DNA of 64,000 bases from the NCBI GenBank assembly GCA_030142985.1, contig CP125320.1, positions 687,639-751,638 on the forward strand, read 5' to 3'. Below the pieces are notes generated by a model. The model saw only the letters and a program-made list of their open reading frames with translations. It searched no databases and was not told the origin of the DNA. Of this stretch, positions 28,709 through 38,593 are shown one piece after another. Source of the stretch: Candidatus Ruthturnera sp. Tsphm01. Lineage in GTDB: Bacteria > Pseudomonadota > Gammaproteobacteria > PS1 > Pseudothioglobaceae. A program made the translations under genes and the position numbers. Numbering within the stretch: the stretch's first letter is position 1; the number at the start of each line of letters is the position of its first letter.

Positions 28709-29971
28709 TTACTTCTTTTGCGACATTGAAGCGAAAAATTCATCATTGGTTTTGGTCAATTTTAAGCGATCAATTAAGAATTCAGCCGCTTCAACAGTGT
28801 CCATAGGATGGAGAATTTTTCGCAAAATCCACATTTTTTGTAATTCTTTTTCATTGGTAATTAACTCTTCACGGCGCGTGCCAGAAGCATTAATATTAAT
28901 CGCTGGGAAAATTCGCTTCTCACTCAAACGTTTTTCCAAATGAAGTTCCATATTGCCTGTGCCTTTAAATTCTTGGTAAATAACTTCATCCATTTTTGAA
29001 CCAGTGTCAACCAAAGCGGTGGCAATAATGGTAATACTGCCACCATTTTCAATGTTTCTAGCTGCGCCAAAAAAACGCTTGGGGCGTTGCAGTGCATTAG
29101 CATCAACACCACCTGTTAATACCTTGCCTGACGAAGGGGCAATTGTATTATAAGCACGCGCTAAACGTGTAATTGAGTCTAATAAAATAATCACGTCTTT
29201 ACCTTGTTCTGCACGTCGTTTGGCTTTTTGAATCACCATTTCAGCCACTTGCACATGGCGTTTCGCTGACTCATCAAACGTTGAGGCGATCACCTCGCCA
29301 CGCACAGTACGCGACATTTCTGTTACTTCTTCGGGGCGTTCGTCAATTAAAAGTACAATAAGTTCGCATTTTGGATGATTAACTGAAATAGATGTGGCAA
29401 TATTTTGCATAATCATGGTTTTACCCGCCTTAGGTGGTGCAACCAATAAACCTCTTTGCCCTTTGCCAAATGGTGCAACAAGGTCAATCACTCTAGCAGT
29501 AATATCTTCAGTGCCACCATTGCCAATCTCTAGTTTGAGTCTCTCATTGGGATGAATAGGTGTTAATGAGGCAAATGGCACCCTATTTCTGACATTGTCT
29601 GGGTCTTCGCCATTCACTTCTGATACTTTAATCAAGGCAAAATACTTTTCACCCTTTTTGGGCGCTCTGATTCTTCCTACAACCAAATCACCAGTTGATA
29701 AATTAAAACGTCTAATTTGATTAGGTGAAATATAAATATCATCTGCACCTGAGGTATAAGAATCATCACTTGATCTTAAAAAACCATAACCATCTTGCAG
29801 TACATCTAAAACACCATCACCTAAAACCTCCTCATCATTAGTTGCTTTTGCTTTAAGAATGATGAAAATTAGGGTTTGTTTTTTGGCTCTTGAAATATTT
29901 TCTGCGCCTAGGGATTGCGCTAGTTCTAATAATTCTTCTGGGCTGTATTTTTTGAGTTCTGATAATTTCAT
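28709..29971 (-). CDS. rho: Transcription termination factor Rho
   Basis: A 420-residue hexameric RNA helicase. The RNA-binding domain has [13 protein letters not shown] and [15 protein letters not shown]; the ATPase core has APPKAGKTM (Walker A), [14 protein letters not shown], and the Q-loop [24 protein letters not shown] is the secondary binding site. The start [14 protein letters not shown] at 29971 matches E. coli Rho; an in-frame ATG four codons upstream is possible. trxA precedes it, the classical trxA-rho order. Confidence 0.97.
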   Translation of the reverse strand: MKLSELKKYSPEELLELAQSLGAENISRAKKQTLIFIILKAKATNDEEVLGDGVLDVLQDGYGFLRSSDDSYTSGADDIYISPNQIRRFNLSTGDLVVGRIRAPKKGEKYFALIKVSEVNGEDPDNVRNRVPFASLTPIHPNERLKLEIGNGGTEDITARVIDLVAPFGKGQRGLLVAPPKAGKTMIMQNIATSISVNHPKCELIVLLIDERPEEVTEMSRTVRGEVIASTFDESAKRHVQVAEMVIQKAKRRAEQGKDVIILLDSITRLARAYNTIAPSSGKVLTGGVDANALQRPKRFFGAARNIENGGSITIIATALVDTGSKMDEVIYQEFKGTGNMELHLEKRLSEKRIFPAININASGTRREELITNEKELQKMWILRKILHPMDTVEAAEFLIDRLKLTKTNDEFFASMSQKK

Positions 29972-30088
29972 GAATGTGTCCATATTAAGGCTAAGTATTT
30001 TTTTACTTAACTAGAGATATACGCCTAAAGCGCTAGAAAGTTTTGTTAAACTGAATACCTAAGATAAAACAATCAGTTATTTAGTTTT

Positions 30089-30415
30089 TTAAATATTGGC
30101 ATCAATAAATGCACTAAGTTCTGCTTTTGAAAGCGCACCCATTTTAGTTGCTTGAACCACACCATCAGAAAATAACAACATCGTTGGAATGCCACGAATG
30201 CCATACTTAGGTGGTGTTTGCTTATTCTCGTCTATATTAACTTTGGCAATAATAACTTTACCATCATATTCATCAGCAATTTCATCTAATACAGGCGCTA
30301 ATGCCTTACATGGACCGCACCATTCAGCCCAAAAATCTACCAATACTACTTGTGATGAGTTAACAACATCTGCTTCAAAAGAGGCGTCAGTCACTACTTT
30401 AATTTTATCGTTCAT
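30089..30415 (-). CDS. trxA: Thioredoxin 1
   Basis: A 108-residue thioredoxin with the redox site W-C-G-P-C (Cys33 and Cys36), the cis-proline in RGIPTMLLF, and a normal length. It reduces protein disulfides, including ribonucleotide reductase and PAPS reductase. The site reads [11 protein letters not shown], close to other gammaproteobacteria. It lies 117 nt upstream of rho and downstream of the glnD terminator. Confidence 0.96.
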   Translation of the reverse strand: MNDKIKVVTDASFEADVVNSSQVVLVDFWAEWCGPCKALAPVLDEIADEYDGKVIIAKVNIDENKQTPPKYGIRGIPTMLLFSDGVVQATKMGALSKAELSAFIDANI

Positions 30416-30441
30416 ATTTTTTGTAATGTTAATCTGAAATG

Positions 30442-30466
30442 AAAAAAAGAAACAGCAGAACTGCTG
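30442..30466 (-). terminator. Intrinsic terminator after glnD
   Basis: On the minus strand CAGCAG and CTGCTG form a tight hairpin (30466-30453) followed by TTTCTTTTTTT. It lies between glnD and trxA and probably separates their transcripts. Confidence 0.6.
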
Positions 30467-30511
30467 ATTGCAATGGTAATTATATCATCATTCAACTCGT
30501 ATAATGCCTTT

Positions 30512-33031
30512 TTACAATCTTTCTTCTAGGGCTTCTTTAAGTGCTGATTGTTCTGCCATGTTTAATGGCTGATTTTTAGCATTGCTAATAAAAAATACAT
30601 CTTCAACCCTTTCCCCCATGGTAGCAATTCTGGCATTAATTAATAAAATATCCAATTCAAAGAACACATAGGCAATGTTAGAAAGTATGCCTTGTTTGTC
30701 AATCACATTAATCTCTAATTGTGTTAGGTTCCACTGTCTATTCACACTAAAACTGATTTTAAGTTTATGATCAAAATGTCGGTGCGTGTATATATCATGA
30801 GTTGTTCTTACGCTTACATCCAAATTATTTAACTCATTTTTGATTTCTTTATTTATATTGATGTGCTCAAGCGCTTCATCTTGCAAAACACTAATTGTGT
30901 TATAAACTTTCCGGTCCTTTGTGGTTATAATTTTAGCATCCACAATATCAAGACCTAGCCTTTCAAGAATACTAATTAACTTAAAGAATAAACCTTTAAA
31001 ATCATCGCACAGTACAAAAATATCAACCACATTGTGTTGTGAAATTTTAGAACTAACGATAATCTTATCCGTGGTTATTTTGCTAGCAAAACTCAAATGC
31101 CATAAAATATCATCAACCTCATAACGCACATAATAGTCTTTAGGTAAAGTTGTTAGCACCTTCTCAATGTCACTTATTTGATAACCCTGAGCAATAGAAT
31201 TCTTAATAATGGCTTGCTTAGTGTCTTGCGCTTTTTGGTTTACACTTGGGCGCTGACTATTACTGCTTTCTAGATATTTTTTAGTATTATGAAATAGCTT
31301 CTTTAGTAAAGATTCTTTCCAACTGTTCCATAAATTGTCTTTTGTTGCACGAATATCAGCGTTCGTTAATAAATACAAAAACTCTAAAAATTCAACCGTA
31401 CCCACTTGTTTGGAAAAACTCTCAATCACTTCAAAATCACCAATATCTTGCTTTTGTGCAACCACTGACATGAGTAAATGTTTTTCAACTAATTTTGAAA
31501 CCAGGTCAGTATCGCTTGTTTTTAATTGATGATGTTGGCAAAACTCACGTGCATCAATGGCACCCAACTGAGCATGCTCCCCACCTCTGCCTTTGGCAAT
31601 ATCATGAAAAAGTCCTGCTAATAATAGTAATTCTGGTTTTTGAATGTTTTGTGCTATCTCGCTACAAAGTGCAAACTCCTTAGCAAACTCAGGTATAAAA
31701 AAACGCCTTAAATTACGAATCACAAACAATGTATGCTGATCCACTGTATAAGCATGAAATAAATCATATTGCATCAGCCCCATAATTTTTCCAAAAGCAG
31801 GAATGTAATGTTCTAAAATACCATAACGATTCATGAATTTTAACGCCTTATTAACCCCTTGATTTTGCTGTAACAACTCAATGAATAAGCGATTATTCTC
31901 GCGCTTTTTATAATAATCAGAATCAATTAAGTTAATACTAGCCTGCATTTGTCTAAGTGTTTTTGCACTAATGCCACGTACATAATTATGCTTAGCAATG
32001 AGCAAAAATATTTCAATAAAAGCAGATGGCGTTTGGATAAAAACTTGCTCATTAATTGAATGAATATAGCCATGACTAATTATAAAGCGACTATTCAAAC
32101 GCTGCGTGTTTAAAATTTCATCTTCTAATAATTGCAACAAAATATCATTAAGGCGCGACACCCTAGTCACAGTTTGATAATAGTCCTTCATGAAAGCCTC
32201 AACTGCCAAAAAATGCCTATCAACATAACCCAGCATAGTTGCTACGGATTTTTGATATTGGAATGCAAGCCTGTCTTCACGTCGATTAGCAATGATATGC
32301 AGTGCAAATCTGACCTTGAATAAAAATAATTGAGATGTTTTTAATAGCTCATACTCAGTGGTTGTTAAATATTGCTTATCAATCAATTCAAACAAAGTAT
32401 TAACATCAAAATACCACTTTGCTACCCAAGCAACTGTTTGAATATCTCTAAGACCGCCAAGGCTTTGCTTGATATTCGGCTCTAAGTTATAAGCAGTATT
32501 AAACAGGTTTTGGTGGCGGTTGTGCTGCTCTTTTTGCTTTTCAACTAAGAACGATTGGCTTGACCAAACACTAGATTTAATCACAGCTTTCATCTTAAAA
32601 AATAAAGACTTCTTGCCTAGAATAATGCGAGATTCTAATAAATTAGTCACCACGCTAAGATCATCAATCACACTAATACAATCTTTCAAATCCCGAGTTG
32701 CATGCCCTACTTCCAAATTCACATCCCATAAAAATGTTAAAAAACTAGCAATGCTTTTCTGATAAGTATCGTGTGTAGCATCGGGGATTAAAATTAATAA
32801 ATCTATATCTGAATACGGGTGCAACTCGCCTCTGCCATAACCACCAACAGCTACCAAGCATAACTGCTCTGAAAGATTACAACTTTGCCAAATATCTTTA
32901 AGTAATTGGTCAACCCCCTCACTTCTAGCTAATACAAGTGTTTGAACTGCCTCTGGATTGTTTAAAAAATCCGCCTTGATTGAATTTTGTAATGTTTGAT
33001 ATTGCGTTTTAAATATTGATAAATTCATCAT
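30512..33031 (-). CDS. glnD: Bifunctional PII uridylyltransferase/uridylyl-removing enzyme GlnD
   Basis: An 839-residue nitrogen sensor in four parts: nucleotidyltransferase (GGYGRGELHPYSDIDLLIL), linker helices, HD hydrolase (LLLAGLFHDIAKGRGGEH), and two C-terminal ACT domains that sense glutamine. It uridylylates PII proteins when nitrogen is scarce and so controls GlnE and glutamine synthetase. Its presence with an adenylylatable GlnA (8582) implies intact nitrogen control in spite of genome reduction. Length is slightly below the 890 residues of E. coli. Confidence 0.94.
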   Translation of the reverse strand: MMNLSIFKTQYQTLQNSIKADFLNNPEAVQTLVLARSEGVDQLLKDIWQSCNLSEQLCLVAVGGYGRGELHPYSDIDLLILIPDATHDTYQKSIASFLTFLWDVNLEVGHATRDLKDCISVIDDLSVVTNLLESRIILGKKSLFFKMKAVIKSSVWSSQSFLVEKQKEQHNRHQNLFNTAYNLEPNIKQSLGGLRDIQTVAWVAKWYFDVNTLFELIDKQYLTTTEYELLKTSQLFLFKVRFALHIIANRREDRLAFQYQKSVATMLGYVDRHFLAVEAFMKDYYQTVTRVSRLNDILLQLLEDEILNTQRLNSRFIISHGYIHSINEQVFIQTPSAFIEIFLLIAKHNYVRGISAKTLRQMQASINLIDSDYYKKRENNRLFIELLQQNQGVNKALKFMNRYGILEHYIPAFGKIMGLMQYDLFHAYTVDQHTLFVIRNLRRFFIPEFAKEFALCSEIAQNIQKPELLLLAGLFHDIAKGRGGEHAQLGAIDAREFCQHHQLKTSDTDLVSKLVEKHLLMSVVAQKQDIGDFEVIESFSKQVGTVEFLEFLYLLTNADIRATKDNLWNSWKESLLKKLFHNTKKYLESSNSQRPSVNQKAQDTKQAIIKNSIAQGYQISDIEKVLTTLPKDYYVRYEVDDILWHLSFASKITTDKIIVSSKISQHNVVDIFVLCDDFKGLFFKLISILERLGLDIVDAKIITTKDRKVYNTISVLQDEALEHININKEIKNELNNLDVSVRTTHDIYTHRHFDHKLKISFSVNRQWNLTQLEINVIDKQGILSNIAYVFFELDILLINARIATMGERVEDVFFISNAKNQPLNMAEQSALKEALEERL

Positions 33032-33068
33032 ATTTATGGGTATTTTTTACTATTACTCGTTCTATTTT

Positions 33069-34433
33069 TTAAAGATTAATCGCCATTTTTAAGCGTGATA
33101 ACGCTTTATCTTTGCCGACCAGCTCGGCTACAATATCAATACTGCCCGCATTGCCGTTACCACTTAGTGCAAGCCTGAAGGGTTGACCTACTTTACCAAA
33201 GCCGATATTAAGCTCAAAGCACACTTCTTTAACAGCTTGTTTGATGCTGCAAGCTTGCCAAGTATTTAGAGCTTCTAGTTTTGCAAATAGATGCTTAAGT
33301 GGTGCTTTGTCCTTAAAGTGTTTTCGGGCGAGTTCTTCATCAAAAGTATTAAAATCTTGATAAAATATTTTTACCTCACCCGCCATGTCAACCAAAGTTT
33401 TACATCTATTTTGCAGGTGTTGAAGCACTGCTCCAATATTAGGCGTGTCTGTAATGGTAATTGCTTGATTTTGCAGATGCCAAGCCAGGTTGTTGAGTAA
33501 ATTCTCAATACTGGAATTTTTAATGGTTTCTTGATTAAGCCATAAAAGCTTATCCTGATTAAAGCTCGCAGGCGCTTTGTTGATATCTTTTAATTCAAAT
33601 AGTTTAACAATTTCATCCATAGAAAATATTTCTTGGTCGCCATGTGACCAGCCTAAGCGAGCTAAATAATTAAGCAAAGCTTCGGGTAAAAAGCCTGAAT
33701 CTCGATAAGCCATGACACTCACAGCGCCGTGGCGTTTTGAAAGACGTGTGCCATCGCTGCCTAAAATCATAGGCAGGTGTGCAAATTCTGGCGAATGCCA
33801 ACCTAATGCCTGATAAAGGTTAATTTGTTTAGGGGTGTTATTAATATGATCATCACCACGAATAACGCAATCAATTTGCATATCATGGTCATCAACCACT
33901 ACGGTTAAATTGTAAGTTGGTGTGCCATCGCTACGAGCGATAATTAAATCGTCTAATTCTTTGTTATTGATTGAAATTTGCCCTTTAACAGCATCGTTAA
34001 AGACCACCAACCCATCATCTGGATTGTTAAAACGCACAACACCAGTGTTTAGGTTTTTATTCTGGCAACAGCCATCGTACTTGGCTTTTTTGCCTTGTTT
34101 GATTAAATTTTCACGCAAGGTTTGTAAGCGCTCTTTAGAGCATTCGCAATAATAGGCTTTTTTTTCATCCAGCAATTGCTGGATAACTTGCTTGTATCGA
34201 TCAAAACGATCTGTTTGGTAAAAAGGACCTTCATCATAGTCAAGCCCAAGCCAATCCATGCCTTGTAAAATCGCATCAACCGATTCTTGAGTTGAGCGCT
34301 CTAAATCTGTATCTTCAATACGTAATACAAATTTACCCTGTTGTTTTTTAGCCCAAGCCCAAGCAAAGAGCGCCGTTCTAGCACCGCCGATATGTAGGTA
34401 GCCTGTTGGGGATGGGGCAAATCTTGATTTCAT
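33069..34433 (-). CDS. gltX: Glutamyl-tRNA synthetase
   Basis: A 454-residue class I aminoacyl-tRNA synthetase. RFAPSPTGYLHIGGARTALF carries the HIGH-type site, LSKRHG is the KMSKS-type loop, and the cysteine-bearing segment YYCECSKERLQ with CCQNKN marks the zinc region. The anticodon-binding C-terminal domain is complete. It charges tRNA-Glu and feeds haem synthesis through glutamyl-tRNA. It starts 5 nt after the Sel1 protein stop in the same direction. Confidence 0.95.
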   Translation of the reverse strand: MKSRFAPSPTGYLHIGGARTALFAWAWAKKQQGKFVLRIEDTDLERSTQESVDAILQGMDWLGLDYDEGPFYQTDRFDRYKQVIQQLLDEKKAYYCECSKERLQTLRENLIKQGKKAKYDGCCQNKNLNTGVVRFNNPDDGLVVFNDAVKGQISINNKELDDLIIARSDGTPTYNLTVVVDDHDMQIDCVIRGDDHINNTPKQINLYQALGWHSPEFAHLPMILGSDGTRLSKRHGAVSVMAYRDSGFLPEALLNYLARLGWSHGDQEIFSMDEIVKLFELKDINKAPASFNQDKLLWLNQETIKNSSIENLLNNLAWHLQNQAITITDTPNIGAVLQHLQNRCKTLVDMAGEVKIFYQDFNTFDEELARKHFKDKAPLKHLFAKLEALNTWQACSIKQAVKEVCFELNIGFGKVGQPFRLALSGNGNAGSIDIVAELVGKDKALSRLKMAINL

Positions 34434-34438
34434 TATTA

Positions 34439-34888
34439 TTACAGGCTTGCTTTATCAGCTTTGTCAAACCAATATTTCGCTTTTTCTAAATCTTGTTTAA
34501 CCTCTTTGCCGTCTTCAAACAACATACCTAGTGTATACATCGGACCAGGAATGCCAAATTCAGCACCTTTTTCAAACCATTCAATAGACTTTGTAATGTC
34601 TTTTTCTACGCCTTCGCCAGTCATATATGCCACACCTAGCATGTGATGAGCAAATGCATGACCTTTGCTTGCTGCTTGTAAGAAATTTTCAAATCCCAAG
34701 GGCTGGTTTTCAACCATGCCTAAGCCGTTCATTTGCATCATGCCAACACGCCACAGTGCTTCAGCATTACCCTTAGTGGTAAGTGGGGCTAATAATTGAT
34801 ATGCCATGGTGAAATTCTTAGTATCAAATGCAGTAACACCACTGGATAAATCTGCATCGTATATATCTGTATTGTGTGAATTTGACAT
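34439..34888 (-). CDS. Sel1-like repeat protein
   Basis: A 149-residue protein with three Sel1 (SLR) repeats: about residues 35-70 (ALWRVGMMQMNGLG), 71-107 (AHHMLGVAYMTGEGVEKD) and 108-144 (MYTLGMLFEDGKEVKQD). No signal peptide is present, so it is probably cytoplasmic. Such repeats form alpha-alpha superhelices for protein binding. It is cotranscribed with gltX. The partner is unknown. Confidence 0.82.
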   Translation of the reverse strand: MSNSHNTDIYDADLSSGVTAFDTKNFTMAYQLLAPLTTKGNAEALWRVGMMQMNGLGMVENQPLGFENFLQAASKGHAFAHHMLGVAYMTGEGVEKDITKSIEWFEKGAEFGIPGPMYTLGMLFEDGKEVKQDLEKAKYWFDKADKASL

Positions 34889-34968
34889 CTGTTTCTCTAA
34901 TATAAAAAAGTAATTAATTTTACACTGTTATAATGTACTTTTATTCATCAAATAGTCGTTGTAACACT

Positions 34969-35331
34969 ATGGAATTTAACCAACAAGAGGCAAGTTATAA
35001 CAGTGTGATTTCTGTCGAAAAACACCATGTTAAACTAGCACACACGCAGCTTAAAATTCCTTGTTTTATTTCTTCTCATTATTACTGTGAAGTTGATATG
35101 ACTCATCTTAATGATATTGATAAAGCTTCATTATTCCCCCTATCCAATCAGGATGATATCGATTTATTGATTATCGGCACGGGCGTAACACATCAATTTT
35201 TGCATCCGAAACAACAAGTGGCCATTCGGCAAATGGGTATTGGCACTGAAAGTATGAATAATAAATCAGCTTGTCGAAGTTTTAACTTGCTATTGTCTGA
35301 TGCTAGATCGGTTGGTTTGTTGTTATTATGA
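34969..35331 (+). CDS. Mth938-like domain protein (DUF498)
   Basis: A 120-residue protein of the Mth938/NDUFAF3 family: the motif LLIIGTGVTHQFLHPKQQ and then IGTESMNNKSACRSFNLLLSDAR are diagnostic. Bacterial members are uncharacterised; the eukaryotic relative NDUFAF3 helps complex I assembly. I chose the ATG at 34969; an upstream in-frame ATG at 34933 lies in the likely promoter region. Its stop overlaps rodA by 4 nt, so it is coupled to the cell-wall run. Confidence 0.8.
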   Translation: MEFNQQEASYNSVISVEKHHVKLAHTQLKIPCFISSHYYCEVDMTHLNDIDKASLFPLSNQDDIDLLIIGTGVTHQFLHPKQQVAIRQMGIGTESMNNKSACRSFNLLLSDARSVGLLLL

Positions 35332-36467
35332 AATTATTAAGTATTGCACAAATACGCCATTATTGGCATTACTTTAAGATAGACACGCCTTTATTTTTAC
35401 TGATTATGGTACTCAGTGGATTTGGGCTTGTTGTGCTTTATTCAGCCTCAGAAGGCTCTATGCAAGCTATTTACAAACAATTGTTTCACTTTGTGTTGGC
35501 AATTGGCGCAATGCTGGTAATTGCTCAAATACCACCCTATCAACTTAGGCGCTTTTCTCCTTACTTAATGTTGTTTGGTATTTTTTTACTGATTTTGGTT
35601 TTAGTTTTTGGCTCAAGCAGTGGTGGCGCTCAACGCTGGCTTAATTTGGGTTTTATACGCTTTCAGCCTTCTGAAATTATGAAAGTTATCGTCCCTATCG
35701 CCATTGCCTCAATTCTGAGTGAAAAAACCTTACCACCAAAACCACTACCTGTTTTTTTATCCATTGTCGCCATTATTTCAATCGTAATACTCATTGCCAA
35801 ACAGCCTGATTTAGGCACTTCGCTATTAATTGGCGCTTCTGGCTTTTATGCGTTGTTTTTCTCAGGCGTCCGCCTTCAAATTCTTAAAAAGAATTGGTTA
35901 AATTTTGCACTAATTTCATCAATTATCGCTTCAAGTGTCTATATCGCATGGAACTACCTATTAATGGGTTATCAAAAAAAACGCATTATGACTTTAATTG
36001 ATCCGAGTTCTGACCCATTGGGTTCTGGCTATCATATCTTGCAATCAAAAATTGCGATTGGTTCTGGTGGTTTGGTTGGCAAGGGCTTGGAGCAAGGATC
36101 TCAATCCCAACTTAATTTTCTACCTGAGCACACAACCGATTTTATCTTTGCTGTAATCGCTGAAGAGTTGGGTTTTATAGGTGTTATATTTTTATTTACC
36201 TTATATGGGCTAATTATCTACCGATTGTTGCTAATTTCTTTTCAATCAGAAGATAACTTCTCAAAACTATTGGGCGCAAGTTTAACTCTTATTTTCTTTA
36301 CTTATATTTTTGTTAATGTTGGTATGGTATCTGGGCTATTACCTGTAGTCGGTGTGCCATTGCCACTGATTAGCTATGGCGGCTCATCACTCATTACTTT
36401 AATGTCTAGCTTTGGTATTATCATGGCAATTCGAAAACACAAAACACCAAGATATTTACAAAACTAA
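35328..36467 (+). CDS. rodA: Peptidoglycan glycosyltransferase RodA (SEDS family)
   Basis: A 379-residue SEDS polymerase for lateral wall growth. Signatures: GGAQRWLNLGFIRFQPSEIMK, LPEHTTDFIFAVIAEELG and [12 protein letters not shown]. The gene context (mltB and dacA follow; mrdB-rlpA/mltB-dacA is a standard cluster) separates it from FtsW at 5413. PBP2 (mrdA), its usual upstream partner, is absent here; a DUF498 gene takes that place. The start overlaps the upstream stop (ATGA). Confidence 0.93.
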   Translation: MKLLSIAQIRHYWHYFKIDTPLFLLIMVLSGFGLVVLYSASEGSMQAIYKQLFHFVLAIGAMLVIAQIPPYQLRRFSPYLMLFGIFLLILVLVFGSSSGGAQRWLNLGFIRFQPSEIMKVIVPIAIASILSEKTLPPKPLPVFLSIVAIISIVILIAKQPDLGTSLLIGASGFYALFFSGVRLQILKKNWLNFALISSIIASSVYIAWNYLLMGYQKKRIMTLIDPSSDPLGSGYHILQSKIAIGSGGLVGKGLEQGSQSQLNFLPEHTTDFIFAVIAEELGFIGVIFLFTLYGLIIYRLLLISFQSEDNFSKLLGASLTLIFFTYIFVNVGMVSGLLPVVGVPLPLISYGGSSLITLMSSFGIIMAIRKHKTPRYLQN

Positions 36468-37459
36468 TGCACGCACTCTTACTTTTACTTATTTGTTTTT
36501 CTGGCTCAATTGTTGCTAAAACTTTACCAGCAACCAACTTTCAAGCAACCCATAATTTTATTAAAAAAATGGTAAAAAATCATCAATTTAACAAAGATGA
36601 ATTGCTGTTTATTTTTTCAAAAATTGAACTAACACTTGCAGATAAAAACCAAAAAAAGAAGAAGCCAAAAAAAAAGGAAACCATGTCTTGGGATAAATAT
36701 AAAGGTTTGTTTATTACTGAACAACGCATTAAAGATGGCATTAACTTTTGGCAAGATAACTTAGCAGTTCTTAAACGTGCTGAAAGTGAATATAATATAC
36801 CTGTGGAAATCATTGTTGCTATTTTAGGCATCGAGACTAACTATGGTCATAAAAAAGGCACGCATCCAACTTTAGAAACACTAGCAAAACGAGCCTTTGG
36901 CAACTATAGAAGGAAAAAATTCTATCAAAAAGAGTTAAAAGAATTTTTACTTATGTCACGTGAAAACGTCATTTCACCTTTATCTATACAAGGCTCTTAT
37001 GCAGGTGCAATGGGTTATCCACAGTTTATTGCGAGCTCTTATAGGTACTATGCTGTTGATTTTAACCATGATGGTAAAGTTGATTTATTCTCAGATCCTA
37101 TTGATGCAATCGGCTCTATTGCTAATTATTTTGATAAACACCAGTGGCGTGATGGGGGTGAATTTGCAAGGCCTATTACACTTCAATCAAATCATTTAAA
37201 ATACGCTAGACTAAGCACCAACAAACCTAAAAAAAATACCCAATACTGGCGCAATAAGGGTTTGAATATTCACCAAGACATTAAGAATAAAACCAAATTG
37301 GCATTTATCAGCCTGCCCCAAGATGAAATCAATGAAACTTGGCTCACTTTTTGGAATTTTTACGTACTAACGCGTTATAATCATGACAATAGATATGCCA
37401 TGGTGGCTTATCAACTATCAAGCAAGTTAAAGCAAGCATTTAATCAACTAATCAACTAA
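36467..37459 (+). CDS. mltB: Lytic murein transglycosylase B
   Basis: A 330-residue MltB-family enzyme with signal-like N terminus (residues 1-18, no clear lipobox cysteine in position). The catalytic glutamate is Glu123 in AILGIETNYG; GSYAGAMGYPQFIASSY and DFNHDGKVDLFSDPIDAIGS follow. It cleaves glycan strands to 1,6-anhydroMurNAc. A lysine-rich insert at residues 61-71 is encoded by A7 and A9 runs (36651-36657 and 36667-36675), a spot likely to slip. The ATG overlaps the rodA stop (TAATG). Confidence 0.92.
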   Translation: MHALLLLLICFSGSIVAKTLPATNFQATHNFIKKMVKNHQFNKDELLFIFSKIELTLADKNQKKKKPKKKETMSWDKYKGLFITEQRIKDGINFWQDNLAVLKRAESEYNIPVEIIVAILGIETNYGHKKGTHPTLETLAKRAFGNYRRKKFYQKELKEFLLMSRENVISPLSIQGSYAGAMGYPQFIASSYRYYAVDFNHDGKVDLFSDPIDAIGSIANYFDKHQWRDGGEFARPITLQSNHLKYARLSTNKPKKNTQYWRNKGLNIHQDIKNKTKLAFISLPQDEINETWLTFWNFYVLTRYNHDNRYAMVAYQLSSKLKQAFNQLIN

Positions 37460-37465
37460 CGCCTT

Positions 37466-38593
37466 ATGCAATATCAATCATTTATCAAACCTTTGATTAT
37501 TTTTATATCCTCCTTTTCTTTAAACACTCAAGCAGCAATTTTTATTACCCCTAAAGCGCCAGAAATATCTGCTGCTGCTTATAGTATTGTTGATTACAAT
37601 TCTAGAAAGGTGATTGCAAGTAACAAACAATTTGATAAGCGTGCACCAGCAAGTCTGACCAAGTTAATGACAGCTTATGTTGTCTTCCAACTCATTAATG
37701 ATGGTCGTATCAGCCTAGAAGATGAAGTTCGTATCAGTAAAAAAGCGTGGAAGACAGGCGGTTCAAAAAGTTTCGTAGAAGTAGGCAAAACCATTAAACT
37801 TGAAACTTTGCTTAAAGGTATGATTATTCAATCTGGTAATGATTCTGCTGTCGCCTTAGCCGAACACATTGCAGGAACTGAAAGTACGTTTGCCACTTAT
37901 ATGAATGAATATTCACGCCAACTTGGTATGAATAATTCTCGATTTGAAAACGCTTCTGGCTTGCCAAACGATAATCAATACACCACTGCCTTTGATATGG
38001 CACTATTAGCAACAGCAACAATTAGAGACTTTCCCCAATTCTACCCGTGGTATTCAGAAAAAGAATTTACTTATCATGGTATCAAACAACGTAACCGCAA
38101 TAAGTTACTATGGACTGATCATACGGTGGATGGGTTGAAAACTGGGTTCACTAAAAAAGCAGGTTATAACTTAGTGGTTAGTGCAAAACGCGTTGGCATG
38201 CGCTTGATTTCTGTTGTTTTAGGGTCTAGTAGTGTGAACGCTCGAACCTCACAAACGCAAAAAATTCTTGATTACGGCTTTCGATTTTTTGAGACCAAAA
38301 CTCTTAAAAATATCAAAAAAGAAGTGCCTATTGCCGGCTCAACCAAAGGCACACTAAAGATAGGCATGTCAAAGACAGAAAGTTTCACTCTAGCACGTGG
38401 TCAATTTAAACTTTCAGACCAAGTTATTCAGCTTGATACAGCCTTGTCAGCACCTATCAATAAAGGTGATTCTGTTGGTAAATTACTCATCCGGTTTGAA
38501 GGCAAAACCATGGTAAGCATTCCACTTGTTGCGCTTGAAGACGCACAACAAGCAGGCTTCTTCTCACGCATGCTTGAGGCTATTGGATTTTAG
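37466..38593 (+). CDS. dacA: D-alanyl-D-alanine carboxypeptidase (PBP5/6 type, DacA)
   Basis: A 375-residue low-molecular-weight PBP. A signal peptide (about residues 1-23, ending TQAA) leads into the serine peptidase domain: Ser63 in SLTK, SGN in IIQSGNDSAVALAE, and KTG in VDGLKTGFT. The C-terminal PBP5 beta domain and an amphipathic tail (RMLEAIGF) are present. It trims the stem pentapeptide. It lies 6 nt after mltB and its stop overlaps the next start (TAGTG). Confidence 0.93.
   Translation: MQYQSFIKPLIIFISSFSLNTQAAIFITPKAPEISAAAYSIVDYNSRKVIASNKQFDKRAPASLTKLMTAYVVFQLINDGRISLEDEVRISKKAWKTGGSKSFVEVGKTIKLETLLKGMIIQSGNDSAVALAEHIAGTESTFATYMNEYSRQLGMNNSRFENASGLPNDNQYTTAFDMALLATATIRDFPQFYPWYSEKEFTYHGIKQRNRNKLLWTDHTVDGLKTGFTKKAGYNLVVSAKRVGMRLISVVLGSSSVNARTSQTQKILDYGFRFFETKTLKNIKKEVPIAGSTKGTLKIGMSKTESFTLARGQFKLSDQVIQLDTALSAPINKGDSVGKLLIRFEGKTMVSIPLVALEDAQQAGFFSRMLEAIGF

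Noticed and set aside
36640-36680. Frameshift in mltB at the A7 and A9 runs
   Set aside because: The frame stays open and both sides match MltB, so the lysine-rich insert is probably real, though slippage-prone.
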